Source: Intestinimonas massiliensis (ex Afouda et al. 2020) (GTDB lineage: Bacteria; Bacillota; Clostridia; Oscillospirales; Oscillospiraceae). From it: DNA of 64,000 bases. A program made the position numbers and the translations under genes. The notes beneath the pieces are model-generated. The model was not told the origin of the DNA and searched no databases. It saw only the letters and a program-made list of their open reading frames with translations. Shown piece by piece: positions 9,472 to 16,504 of the stretch. How positions within the stretch are numbered: the first letter of the stretch is position 1; each line of letters begins with the position of its first letter. The stretch covers positions 2,519,051 through 2,583,050 of the forward strand of contig NZ_LR131147.1 of the NCBI RefSeq assembly GCF_900626285.1, written 5' to 3'.

Positions 9472-9502
9472 AAAAAAGGAGCGGACAATTCTGTCCGCTC
9501 CT
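9472..9502 (-). terminator. Riboswitch 3 terminator
   Basis: AGGAGCGGACA/TGTCCGCTCCT stem followed by TTTTTTG on the minus strand, between riboswitch 3 and the start codon of the giant surface protein. The position and strength indicate control by premature termination. Confidence 0.9.
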
Positions 9503-9596
9503 GTGTCGTCACTGCGTGAAAGCGACAGCACAAACGTGCTGCCGCATAAGGCATTTTTTGTCAGAGCAGCCCCGGAGATCCGGGGGTAAGCTCTTA

Positions 9597-9875
9597 GTAG
9601 GTCTTCTGACTGATGTGTCCAGGCGGAGCTATGCCCGCCAACGCAAATCCGCCGCCTTCCCAGCTAAGCCATTACAGCCGCCAGTGACCTGCTTTCGCAG
9701 AAAACGGATTTGCTCCACAATCACAGCTATAGAATCGCCCCTTTGCCGCCGTTTTCACGGACGGGTCACGGACGAAACATGTCCAGGATTCTCACCTGAT
9801 TCCCTTGTTCAGAAACAAGGATGCGTGTCCAGCTCATAAGAGCCGGGTCGCGCATTTGCCACAAAAGCCGGATTT
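9597..9875 (-). ncRNA. Cobalamin riboswitch 3 (class I)
   Basis: The minus-strand RNA contains ACAAGGGAATCAGGTGAGAA followed by TCCTGG, then AGCTGTGA, GGTCACTGGCGGCTG, GCTGGGAAGGCG and GTCAGAAGACCTAC, the same core as riboswitches 1 and 4. It drives the leader of the giant surface protein. Confidence 0.92.
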
Positions 9876-9903
9876 CATATTTAATTTTCCTTGTTGCTTT
9901 TGC

Positions 9904-9912
9904 ATTATAGCA
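9904..9912 (-). promoter_or_regulatory. Extended -10 promoter for riboswitch 3
   Basis: TGCTATAAT on the minus strand (TATAAT at 9904-9909) lies about 30 bases before the riboswitch. A poor -35 is compensated by the TGN extension. Confidence 0.65.
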
Positions 9913-10008
9913 CAAGCCGTATCAAAATGCTATTCTGTTTTTGCTATTTTTTAAATTTCTTCAGAAAGGAGCCCTTGGAACCCTGTTTCTAAACAAATTA
10001 AAGAGCAT

Positions 10009-10037
10009 TTGACAACCTGCACAAGGCGTGCTATGCT
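10009..10037 (+). promoter_or_regulatory. Sigma-A promoter for riboswitch 5
   Basis: TTGACA (10009-10014), a 17-bp spacer, TATGCT (10032-10037). It is divergent from the riboswitch 3 promoter across about 100 bp. Confidence 0.75.
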
Positions 10038-10043
10038 ATATTC

Positions 10044-10360
10044 AAATCCATTCTTGGTTCCAGGCCCGGCGTTTGCCGCCGGTTTGAAAATTTCATATCA
10101 CTGTATCTATTGCATGGTGTGGCTGTTTGCTGTAACGATCCTGCCAACAAGGATCAGGCAGCAGCTAAAACGAATGGGATATCCAAGTCCCGCGCGACCG
10201 GCACTGTGTACGTGAGGCCATTCCGAAGCGGCGTATGCCGTCTGGACGAAAGTCCGCCATTGCGGGGGAAGACCCTGTGAGAAGGTAGGAAATGGACGCA
10301 GAGGGCCAAGCTCTCATAACGTAAGTCAGGAGACTTGCACCATGGCAGGATGCAGGGGGA
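10044..10360 (+). ncRNA. Cobalamin riboswitch 5 (plus strand)
   Basis: The plus-strand leader has CAAGTCCCGCGCGACC followed by GGCACTGTGTACG, then GAAAGTCCGCC, GAGAAGGTAGGAAATGG and CGTAAGTCAGGAGACTTGCAC, matching the order of cobalamin-core elements (CACTG box and the AGTCAGGAGACC box). The GGTG..AATCC arm is less canonical than in the other copies. It precedes two terminators and a gene family linked to cobalamin metabolism. Confidence 0.75.
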
Positions 10361-10399
10361 AACAGCGGGCGTGTCCTCCGTTGTGTACGTTGCTTTGCT

Positions 10400-10432
10400 C
10401 GCTGGCCTTCTTGTTAGGGCCAGCGTGTTTTT
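10400..10432 (+). terminator. Terminator A after riboswitch 5
   Basis: CGCTGGCC/GGCCAGCG stem followed by TGTTTTTG. It is the probable regulated terminator of the riboswitch. Confidence 0.8.
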
Positions 10433-10438
10433 GTCAGA

Positions 10439-10467
10439 AGGAGGTGCCGCCCGGGCACCTCCTTTTT
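10439..10467 (+). terminator. Terminator B after riboswitch 5
   Basis: AGGAGGTGCC/GGCACCTCCT stem followed directly by TTTT, 7 bp after terminator A. The first stem arm also looks like a ribosome site, but no start codon follows it. Confidence 0.75.
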
Positions 10468-10533
10468 CTGTTTCACCGCCGGTCAGTATATCATGAGTGA
10501 TGTATCAGTCAGTAAAATGAAAGGAGAAGCGGT

Positions 10534-10812
10534 ATGGAATCATCGACGTCCGAAAAGCACTTTCAGTTCTTTTCCAACAGCAAATGCGAATACTTCCCCT
10601 GCCATTCCACCAATGACCCGGAAAACTTTAACTGCCTGTTCTGCTACTGCCCGCTGTATGCACTGGGAGATAAATGCGGCGGAAACTTCACCTATATTGC
10701 CGGGGGGATTAAGGATTGCAGCGGCTGCTTGATTCCCCATCGCAGGGAGGGCTATGACTATATCATCGGCAAGTATGGCGAGATCAAAAAACTGGCGCAA
10801 AAAACCAACTGA
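10534..10812 (+). CDS. Cysteine-rich small-domain protein (PF04071-like)
   Basis: 92 residues; ATG at 10534 after AAAGGAG. Seen: CEYFPCH near residue 18, NCLFCYCPLY near 35, CGGNF, and DCSGCLIPH near 62, a dense Cys/His set that probably binds metal. This pattern fits the cysteine-rich small domain family, which in clostridia and archaea often sits beside or is fused to cobalamin-salvage genes such as cbiZ. It lies directly behind riboswitch 5 and its terminators, first in a two-gene unit, so its expression should follow corrinoid status. Exact reaction not established. No signal peptide, so probably cytosolic. Confidence 0.75.
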   Translation: MESSTSEKHFQFFSNSKCEYFPCHSTNDPENFNCLFCYCPLYALGDKCGGNFTYIAGGIKDCSGCLIPHRREGYDYIIGKYGEIKKLAQKTN

Positions 10813-10827
10813 CAGGAGGCAAGCGTT

Positions 10828-11124
10828 ATGATAAGTCGAACCTGGTTTGAAAATCCGGATCATGTGGTATACGCCGTAAAGGATGAGGTAATCCCCCGGC
10901 TCTCCCGGGAGCTGGGAATCAGCGATCTGGCCCAGCGGATTGAGGATTTCAGCAAGGCTCCCACTCAGGAGGGGGAAAACATCAAGGGTCTCAAACGCAC
11001 CACTCTGAAGCTGATGGTTCCTAACCTGGTTTTCGGGGAGCCCATCGAAATGGGAGAAAATGTATGGATCTATATGGGCGAGCTCTGTCCGGCCTATTGT
11101 CTGTACACGCCCTGGGAAAAATAG
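10828..11124 (+). CDS. Unknown 98-residue protein in the riboswitch 5 operon
   Basis: ATG at 10828 behind CAGGAGG, 15 bp after the Cys-rich gene and in the same transcript. The protein is soluble and mixed alpha/beta: RTWFENPDHVVYAVKDEVIP at the start, a basic centre (GLKRTTLKLMVPN) and an aromatic tail (VWIYMGELCPAYCLYTPWEK) with two Cys. There is no signal peptide or membrane segment. I do not recognise the family. Co-transcription with the Cys-rich small-domain gene under a cobalamin riboswitch suggests a role in corrinoid salvage or its regulation. A strong bidirectional terminator follows. Confidence 0.75.
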   Translation: MISRTWFENPDHVVYAVKDEVIPRLSRELGISDLAQRIEDFSKAPTQEGENIKGLKRTTLKLMVPNLVFGEPIEMGENVWIYMGELCPAYCLYTPWEK

Positions 11125-11125
11125 A

Positions 11126-11172
11126 AAAAGCACATGGCCTGTACCCGACGCAGGGACAGGCCATGTGCTTTT
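11126..11172. terminator. Bidirectional terminator between the riboswitch 5 operon and btuD
   Basis: AAAAGCACATGGCCTGT pairs with ACAGGCCATGTGCTTTT. T-runs on both strands serve the plus-strand operon and the minus-strand btuFCD operon. Confidence 0.9.
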
Positions 11173-11190
11173 CTGCATGTCCGAATACCG

Positions 11191-11958
11191 TTAAGATACC
11201 TGCTCCCAACGCTTGAGGGAGGCCATCATATATGAGGCTACGTCCATATCATAAACCTCATGGAGAAACTCTCTTGTTAGAAGCATATTGGCAGGCCCCA
11301 TCCCTGCCACAGAACCATTTTTCAAAAACAAAAGCTGCTCGGAGAGCATCAGGGAGAGGTTGATGTCGTGGAGTACGCCGATGACAGTCCGTCCTTTTTC
11401 CTGAGACCAGTTTTTAAGATAGCTCACCAGCTCTGTCTGGTGCTTCAGATCCAGGTGGTTGGTGGGCTCGTCCAGTAAAATGATCTCCGGTTCCTGGGCC
11501 AGCGTCCGGGCCAAAAATACCCGCTGAAGCTGGCCGCCCGACAGCTCGGAGATCTGACACTCCCGCAGCGGCTCCAACCCGGTGGCCCGCAGATACTGCT
11601 CCACACACTGCTTGTCCTCTCTGGACGGGGATGCAAAAAGTCCCCGGCGCAGCTTCTGATACCGGCCCATCATCACTGTTTCAAAGACCGAAAAAGAAAA
11701 ATAGACGGTGCTCATTTGGCTCATCATGGCCATGTGAGACGCAATCTCCGGCCGGCGCATGGCGGCCACCGGCTTCCCATCCAGGGTCAGTTCCCCACGG
11801 CAGTCCAGAAGACCGGAGATGGTACGCAGCAATGTGCTTTTCCCGCAGCCATTAGGCCCCAGAATGCACAGATTTTGTCCCAGAGGCAGATCAAAGGTAA
11901 TATCGTGCAGAATATCTCCGTTTCCATATCCGGCACAAATATTTTTCAGATGCAGCAT
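11191..11958 (-). CDS. btuD: Corrinoid ABC importer, ATPase subunit (BtuD-like)
   Basis: 255 residues. Walker A GPNGCGKST (about 33-41), Q-loop near MMSQMS, signature LSGGQ (about 138-142), Walker B IILLDEP (about 158-164) and the switch His in VLHDINLS are all intact. Length and motifs fit the FecE/BtuD class of ATPases that power import of cobalamin, haem or siderophores. It is the last gene of btuF-btuC-btuD, 12 bp after btuC. The substrate assignment to corrinoid rests on the adjacent cbiZ and riboswitches; the sequence alone would also fit an iron-chelate ATPase. Confidence 0.85.
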   Translation of the reverse strand: MLHLKNICAGYGNGDILHDITFDLPLGQNLCILGPNGCGKSTLLRTISGLLDCRGELTLDGKPVAAMRRPEIASHMAMMSQMSTVYFSFSVFETVMMGRYQKLRRGLFASPSREDKQCVEQYLRATGLEPLRECQISELSGGQLQRVFLARTLAQEPEIILLDEPTNHLDLKHQTELVSYLKNWSQEKGRTVIGVLHDINLSLMLSEQLLFLKNGSVAGMGPANMLLTREFLHEVYDMDVASYMMASLKRWEQVS

Positions 11959-11970
11959 ACAAACTCCACC

Positions 11971-12990
11971 TCATTTCAGCTTTCTGCCGCGGAAGAACAC
12001 CAGTGCGAAGAAGGGAGCGCCTACCAGTGCTGTCACCGCTCCTACAGGAATAATCGTGGGCGCCATCACCGTGCGGGAAACCAACTCCGCCAACATCAGA
12101 AATGTGCCGCCGAACAAGGCGGACAAGGGCAGCACCAGACGGTGGGAGGAACCGAAGATCCGCCGCACAACATGAGGCGCGATCAGATCCACAAAGCCAA
12201 TAACACCCACCAGCGACACTGCCGTGCCGGTCAGCAGGGCGGCAATGCCGATCAAAAGGAGCTTGATCCGCTTGAGATCCACGCCGATGGACATGGCCTG
12301 CTCCTCTCCAAAGCTCATGATATCCATCTCCGGAGTAAAGCGCTGCAATACCAGCATGGAGAGGACCAGAACCGGGAACATCACTGCCACATGGGACCAG
12401 TTCCGGCCGGTGAAGCCGCCCATCTGCCAGAAGACCATCTGCTGCAGGTGCTCCCGGGACAGGGCGGTGATCAGCGTCAGAATGGCGTTGACAAAGAGAG
12501 AGAACACCATACCCACCAGGATGACCGTCTGATTCTCCATCTTGCCGTCCAACCGGGCGGCAAAGGCCAGGGCCAGAAACACCGTGGCCAGCCCCCCGGC
12601 AAAACCCGCTGCCGGCAGGGTGAACAGGCTTCCCAGAAGCGGGAACGTAACGCCGGTGACCATCACCAGAGCTGCGCAGAGGCTGGCGCCGGAGGAAACG
12701 CCCAGGGTATAGGAGGACGCAAGCGGATTTTTCAAAATGGACTGCATGACTGTACCGCTGGCGGACAGAGCCGCGCCGGTCAGAAAGGCCAGCACCGCCC
12801 TCGGAAAGCGCATCTCCCATACGATGGCGCTCAGATTTGGGTCAACGGTTCCGGAGCCGCCGGACAGCTTGGCCATCAAAATCTCTGTCACCTGTCCGGG
12901 AGAGAGATTCACAGAGCCGACGGCGATACTGCCCACCAGAATGAGCAGGGCCGCGGCAACGGCAAGGAGTATCTTGACGATCCGCTTCAT
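11971..12990 (-). CDS. btuC: Corrinoid ABC importer, permease (BtuC-like, FecCD family)
   Basis: 339 residues from ATG at 12990, which overlaps the btuF stop as ATGA. The frame is open upstream only as a shadow of btuF. About ten hydrophobic helices are visible. Family hallmarks include RFPRAVLAFLTGAALSASG near residue 65, NPLASSYTLGVSSGA near 92, GVIGFVDLIAPHVVR near 258 and the C-terminal GAVTALVGAPFFALVFFR. FecCD permeases work as dimers with a BtuD ATPase and take substrate from a BtuF lipoprotein. Translational coupling to btuF is evident. Confidence 0.88.
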   Translation of the reverse strand: MKRIVKILLAVAAALLILVGSIAVGSVNLSPGQVTEILMAKLSGGSGTVDPNLSAIVWEMRFPRAVLAFLTGAALSASGTVMQSILKNPLASSYTLGVSSGASLCAALVMVTGVTFPLLGSLFTLPAAGFAGGLATVFLALAFAARLDGKMENQTVILVGMVFSLFVNAILTLITALSREHLQQMVFWQMGGFTGRNWSHVAVMFPVLVLSMLVLQRFTPEMDIMSFGEEQAMSIGVDLKRIKLLLIGIAALLTGTAVSLVGVIGFVDLIAPHVVRRIFGSSHRLVLPLSALFGGTFLMLAELVSRTVMAPTIIPVGAVTALVGAPFFALVFFRGRKLK

Positions 12991-13976
12991 GCCGCAGCTT
13001 CCCTGGCAAAGGGATCTTCGATCCCTGCGTATGCGTCGGGATAGATCATCTTGGCCATCTGCTTCATGCCGTCGATCACATGGAGATTGGGAAGAGATAC
13101 CGCATTCGTGTTGACCAGATACACGTCCCCGTTGGCCACGGCGGTAACATGCTCCCAGCCGGTTCGCCCCAGGATTTCTGCTACGGGATCTTCCACGTAG
13201 TCCACCATGGTCAGAATAACGTCCGGATTCAGGGTGATCACCGATTCCTCTGTCACGGCGATGAACCCTTCCTGATCGGCAAAAATATTCTCCGCGCCGA
13301 TGACCGTAAGCATCTCCTGCATGAAGGTGCCGCTGCCAGCGGTGTAGATGTCGGGCGCGCATGCGATTTCCACCACTACACGCTTACTGTCCTGGATGCC
13401 TGCTCCGATGTCAGACAGCTGATCCAGTTCCTCCTGGAACTGCGCAATCAGGCTCTTGCATGTTTCCTGAGCACCCACGCAGGCAGCAATAAACCGGGTG
13501 TCCTCCAGCATGGTTTCGATGCTGGAGGCGGAGGGGATATCCGCTACGCAGACGCCGATATCCCGCAGAGGTTTGAAGGGATCGGCGCCGGAGGAGGCGC
13601 TCATACCGGTGGTGAAGATCAGATCTGCACCAAGGACAGCCATTTGCTCCGTGTCCGGCTCCATCATGTCAAAGGTGGGCAGATCCTCCAGGCCAAAGTA
13701 CATGGCGGAATAGGTATCCACGGCGATGAGCTTGTCCTTCATGCCGAGGTCCAGAAGCGTCTGGGTAGCAGAGGGGGCCATGGAGATGATGCTGTCCACC
13801 TGATCCGGCAGAGTAATGGGATTGCCGCTGCGATCGGTGTCCGGACGGTCGGTCGATGCGCTTTGTGTTTGCTGCGGTGTGGTGTTCGCATCCGTGTTTT
13901 CCGCCGGGGTACACCCGGCCAGGGCCGCCAGAAGCAGTACAGCCAGCGCGAACGGGAGCACATTTCGCATTTTCAT
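12987..13976 (-). CDS. btuF: Corrinoid-binding lipoprotein of the ABC importer (BtuF-like)
   Basis: About 329 residues; the ATG at 13976 has AAAGGAAC nine bases upstream, better than the TTG two codons earlier. Lipoprotein leader LLLAALAGC (lipobox LAGC), then a Ser/Thr/Asp-rich linker and a PF01497-type periplasmic-binding domain: ISMAPSATQTLLDLGM, DTYSAMYFG, VLGADLIF, SGTFMQEMLTVIGAENIF, LNPDVILT, VTAVANGDVY. The fold clamps corrinoid or iron chelate between two lobes; corrinoid is favoured by context. No convincing minus-strand promoter lies in the 87 bp between it and cbiZ. The nearest riboswitch on its strand is at 15263-15530, beyond cbiZ. Confidence 0.87.
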   Translation of the reverse strand: MKMRNVLPFALAVLLLAALAGCTPAENTDANTTPQQTQSASTDRPDTDRSGNPITLPDQVDSIISMAPSATQTLLDLGMKDKLIAVDTYSAMYFGLEDLPTFDMMEPDTEQMAVLGADLIFTTGMSASSGADPFKPLRDIGVCVADIPSASSIETMLEDTRFIAACVGAQETCKSLIAQFQEELDQLSDIGAGIQDSKRVVVEIACAPDIYTAGSGTFMQEMLTVIGAENIFADQEGFIAVTEESVITLNPDVILTMVDYVEDPVAEILGRTGWEHVTAVANGDVYLVNTNAVSLPNLHVIDGMKQMAKMIYPDAYAGIEDPFAREAAA

Positions 13977-14019
13977 TTCCAACAGTTCCTTTCGCCTTTT
14001 CCTACTTATTGTTATCTGT

Positions 14020-14025
14020 TATAAT
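14020..14025 (+). promoter_or_regulatory. -10 element of the cbiZ promoter
   Basis: TATAAT at 14020-14025 with a weak -35 (TTTTCC) 17 bp upstream, about 39 bp before the cbiZ start. No comparable minus-strand promoter for btuF was found in the same gap. Confidence 0.55.
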
Positions 14026-14063
14026 TTGCTCAGAACATCTCGGAGAATCCCGGAGGATGATGT

Positions 14064-15176
14064 ATGGAACGTATTTTTGAGCTGTGCAACGGCGACCGCC
14101 TGACCTGCACAGAACAGGCTGCTGTCTTTCGGTTTTCCGGCCCCCGCATGGTGCTGTCCACGGGGGCCAACGGCGGCGGCATGCGGGACGATCTGACCGC
14201 CGCTTTCAACTACTGTGATTGCGGCATGGCCGGTGTCTGTCAGCCTATGCAGGGAAATAATCTGCGGGAACACCAGCGCACGGTGGCCAGACGTCTGGGA
14301 TTGGATCCGGATCACACCACCGGCCTGGATACGGCGGCAAATCTGGACAACATGGTGGTCATCACCAAACGCTGGGAGGATCTGCAAATTACGGCCGCAG
14401 TATCCGGCGGTGCCGACGTCAACGCGCTCTGCGCCGGTGATCCGGCATTTCTGACAGAGGCAGACGGCGCGCTCACCTCTGTGCCGCCCGGAACCATCAA
14501 TATCTTTCTGATCACGGATCGGCCTCTTGCTCCCGGCGCCATGGCGGAGCTGATACTCACAGCCACCGAGGCCAAGACCGCTGTGCTTCGGGATCTGATG
14601 CAGGGGAGCAGCATATCACGAGAGCTTGCCACCGGAACCGGGACAGACGGCATGGTCATCATTTGCGGAACCGGACAGGAAGGAATGCTGCTGAACGCAG
14701 GCAAACATTTTAAATTTGGAGAACTGGCGGCGCAGGCCGTCCGGGAGGCCGTCACGGAGGCGCTGTTCAGACAAACCGGCTTTTGTGCGCAGGAGCAGCA
14801 TACCGTACTCAGGAGGTTGCATCGCTTTGGGATCACTGCGGACACGCTGTCCGCTTATTGCCTGGCCCGGCGACCGGGGCAGGATGCCGCAATTGCCCGA
14901 ACCATAAAAAAACTGGATCAGGACGCATTCCTGGTTGGGGCTGTGGTGCTCTATGTGCATTTGGAAGATCAGCGCCGTGCTGGAATGCTGACTGAACTGG
15001 AGGCCGGAGATTGGGGCGAGCATCTGCTGCGCCAGGTTCAACAGCACTATCGCTGTGATTTACCTCTGCTTCAGGAAGCTGCACTCATGGATAAACTGGA
15101 GCATTTCCTCTGTCAGCTGCTCATGTCCAACTTGCTGGAGCAAGAGCGCCTGTATCCCAATCAGCCTCCCATTTGA
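14064..15176 (+). CDS. cbiZ: Adenosylcobinamide amidohydrolase CbiZ
   Basis: 370 residues; ATG at 14064 with GGAGG seven bases upstream. Seen: STGANGGGMRDD near residue 31, ITAAVSGGADVNALCAGDP near 112-130, PPGTINIFLITDRPLAPGAM near 145-165, TEAKTAVLRDL, and ATGTGTDGMVI near 193-203. These are hallmarks of CbiZ, which cleaves the nucleotide-loop linkage of adenosylcobinamides to adenosylcobyric acid so that a foreign corrinoid can be rebuilt with the cell's own lower ligand. The final roughly 130 residues form a helical extension with no motif I recognise. The gene is convergent with riboswitch 4 and divergent from btuFCD, so a btuFCD transcript starting at riboswitch 4 would be antisense to it. 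Cytosolic, no signal peptide. Confidence 0.9.
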   Translation: MERIFELCNGDRLTCTEQAAVFRFSGPRMVLSTGANGGGMRDDLTAAFNYCDCGMAGVCQPMQGNNLREHQRTVARRLGLDPDHTTGLDTAANLDNMVVITKRWEDLQITAAVSGGADVNALCAGDPAFLTEADGALTSVPPGTINIFLITDRPLAPGAMAELILTATEAKTAVLRDLMQGSSISRELATGTGTDGMVIICGTGQEGMLLNAGKHFKFGELAAQAVREAVTEALFRQTGFCAQEQHTVLRRLHRFGITADTLSAYCLARRPGQDAAIARTIKKLDQDAFLVGAVVLYVHLEDQRRAGMLTELEAGDWGEHLLRQVQQHYRCDLPLLQEAALMDKLEHFLCQLLMSNLLEQERLYPNQPPI

Positions 15177-15180
15177 TACA

Positions 15181-15214
15181 AAAATAAAAAGCGGCAGCAA
15201 ATGCTACCGCTTTT
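15181..15214 (-). terminator. Riboswitch 4 terminator (also serves cbiZ)
   Basis: AAAAGCGGTAGC/GCTGCCGCTTTT stem; on the minus strand the T-rich tail CTTTTTATTTTTG follows. A competing hairpin AACGGGTGTTATTT/AACAACACCTGTT (15223-15257) lies between it and the aptamer, a plausible antiterminator arrangement. Confidence 0.85.
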
Positions 15215-15262
15215 CCAGACAGAACAGGTGTTGTTTCGCAAAGAAATAACACCCGTTATTTT

Positions 15263-15530
15263 GTAGGTCTTCTGACTCGCATATCCCGATGCGGACAACC
15301 GCATCCGCGCATCTGGTTCGCCTTCCCAGTCAGGCCATTACAGCCTGCCAGTGACCTGCTTTCGCAGAAAAAACAGACACTCTATGCTCACAGCTACAGA
15401 ATCCGAGACTACATCCGGTTCCCGGAAACGTGTTTGGGAGTTTCACCCAATTCCCTTGTTCAGCGGAACATCCCGGCGTGTCTTCCAAAAAAGAACGCGC
15501 CGGTGCCACAAAAGTCGGAGCACTATATTC
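15263..15530 (-). ncRNA. Cobalamin riboswitch 4 (class I)
   Basis: The minus-strand RNA shows ACAAGGGAATTGGGTGAAAC followed by TCCCAA, then TAGCTGTGAGC, GGTCACTGGCAGGCTG, GACTGGGAAGGCG and GAGTCAGAAGACCTAC. The first minus-strand coding region downstream is btuF, 1.3 kb away, with cbiZ lying antisense in between. Confidence 0.92.
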
Positions 15531-15541
15531 GTTTGGTTACC

Positions 15542-15569
15542 ATTATAAAGAATATTTGCAGTAAGTCAA
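15542..15569 (-). promoter_or_regulatory. Sigma-A promoter for riboswitch 4
   Basis: TTGACT (15564-15569), a 16-bp spacer, TATAAT (15542-15547) on the minus strand; the predicted start is near 15535. Confidence 0.8.
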
Positions 15570-15659
15570 TTGAAAATGGATGATTTAAACTCTCGGCGCA
15601 TTAGGGCTGCGCTGTCCGCCGCTACCTTACATTGAATAGCTGAATTTTTTATCATGCTG

Positions 15660-16504
15660 TTAACAAAGATGTTCTGTACATATGACCTCCAGCACAATCT
15701 GTCTGGCCCGGCGGAGCTTCCAGGCAAAGCTATTCCGGTACCGATCCCGAAGGTGTTTCAGTGCCTGATCCCTGGCTTTTTCCACGCCGGACTCCTTCAT
15801 GCGGTTTCGCATGGCAATTTCCCGCAAATCTGACTTAGGGAAACCGTACACACCGAAGCATCGTCCAAGAATGTCCTGTTCCTTCTTGGAAAGCTGCATA
15901 AACTCGTCTAGCAGGCATCCCATGGTCACTAACCGAATCACAGCATCCTCCGCAGAGCCTGAGAGGTGGTTCGTGGTAAGCCGCTCAAAAATATCGCCGT
16001 CATCATCTGAATCTTGCAGGTCATAGACAGAAAAGAAATGTGTGGGGTAGGCAACTGCCCTGGCAGCCCACGGAAAGAGATTCCAAGGAATATACAGATC
16101 TCGCTAAGTTCTTTCCCTTCCTGATGATAAAGACGCTGGGCCTTTCTCACCAATCCCATGCTGTCCCGGTCCAGGGCAAGTGTCCCCATACTGCACTCCA
16201 GATGCCGCCGCATGGCTCCGTCCAGAAACGGGGTGATGTAAGTGGTAAACCGGCCCTTTTCCGTGTCATAACTGCCGGTGCGTATACACTCTATCAATGC
16301 CAGCTTTCCCACGCTCTCCAGTTCCGAGAGCGTTTCTTTTGCGTAATCGCTCAAACCACCGTATTGAGTTTGACGCAGGCAGTGATACTGGCGGGCAATC
16401 AACCGGGCACGCTCCTTAACCAATCCTATATTCATCAGACACAGCGTGGTCAGAGCCGCCTCATCGCCGTTGGCCATCTGCTCCAACAATTTCTCGTTGG
16501 TCAT
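15660..16504 (-). pseudogene. Sigma-70 family factor of a mobile element, split by a frameshift
   Basis: The N-terminal part (16504 to about 16065) has a region 2-like core: NIGLVKERARLIARQY, ELESVGKLALIECI, DTEKGRFTTYITPFLDGAMRRHL. After KELSEICIFLGIS the reading shifts; in the next frame AVAYPTHFFSVYDLQDS leads into a region 4-like tail, FMQLSKKEQDILGRCFG, then a recognition helix and an RYRNSFAWKLRRAR end. One inserted or deleted base around 16055-16075 separates the halves. The start overlaps the upstream stop as ATGA, so it was co-translated with the DUF6076-like gene. It is either a pseudogene or a sequencing or programmed frameshift; no obvious slippery site was seen. Such sigma factors are usual cargo of clostridial integrative elements. 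Confidence 0.75.

Noticed and set aside
9394..9531. Longer N-terminus of the giant surface protein
   Set aside because: The extra 46 codons run through the riboswitch terminator and hide the signal peptide; GTG at 9393 has a good ribosome site.
10130..10400. Possible RNase P RNA (because of GAAAGTCC and GGAAGACCC motifs)
   Set aside because: The order and spacing fit the cobalamin aptamer (CACTG box, AGTCAGGAGACC box) and two regulated terminators and a B12-linked gene follow.
11971..13362. 463-codon version of btuC
   Set aside because: The upstream half is an antisense-frame shadow of btuF; ATG at 12990 overlaps the btuF stop as ATGA.
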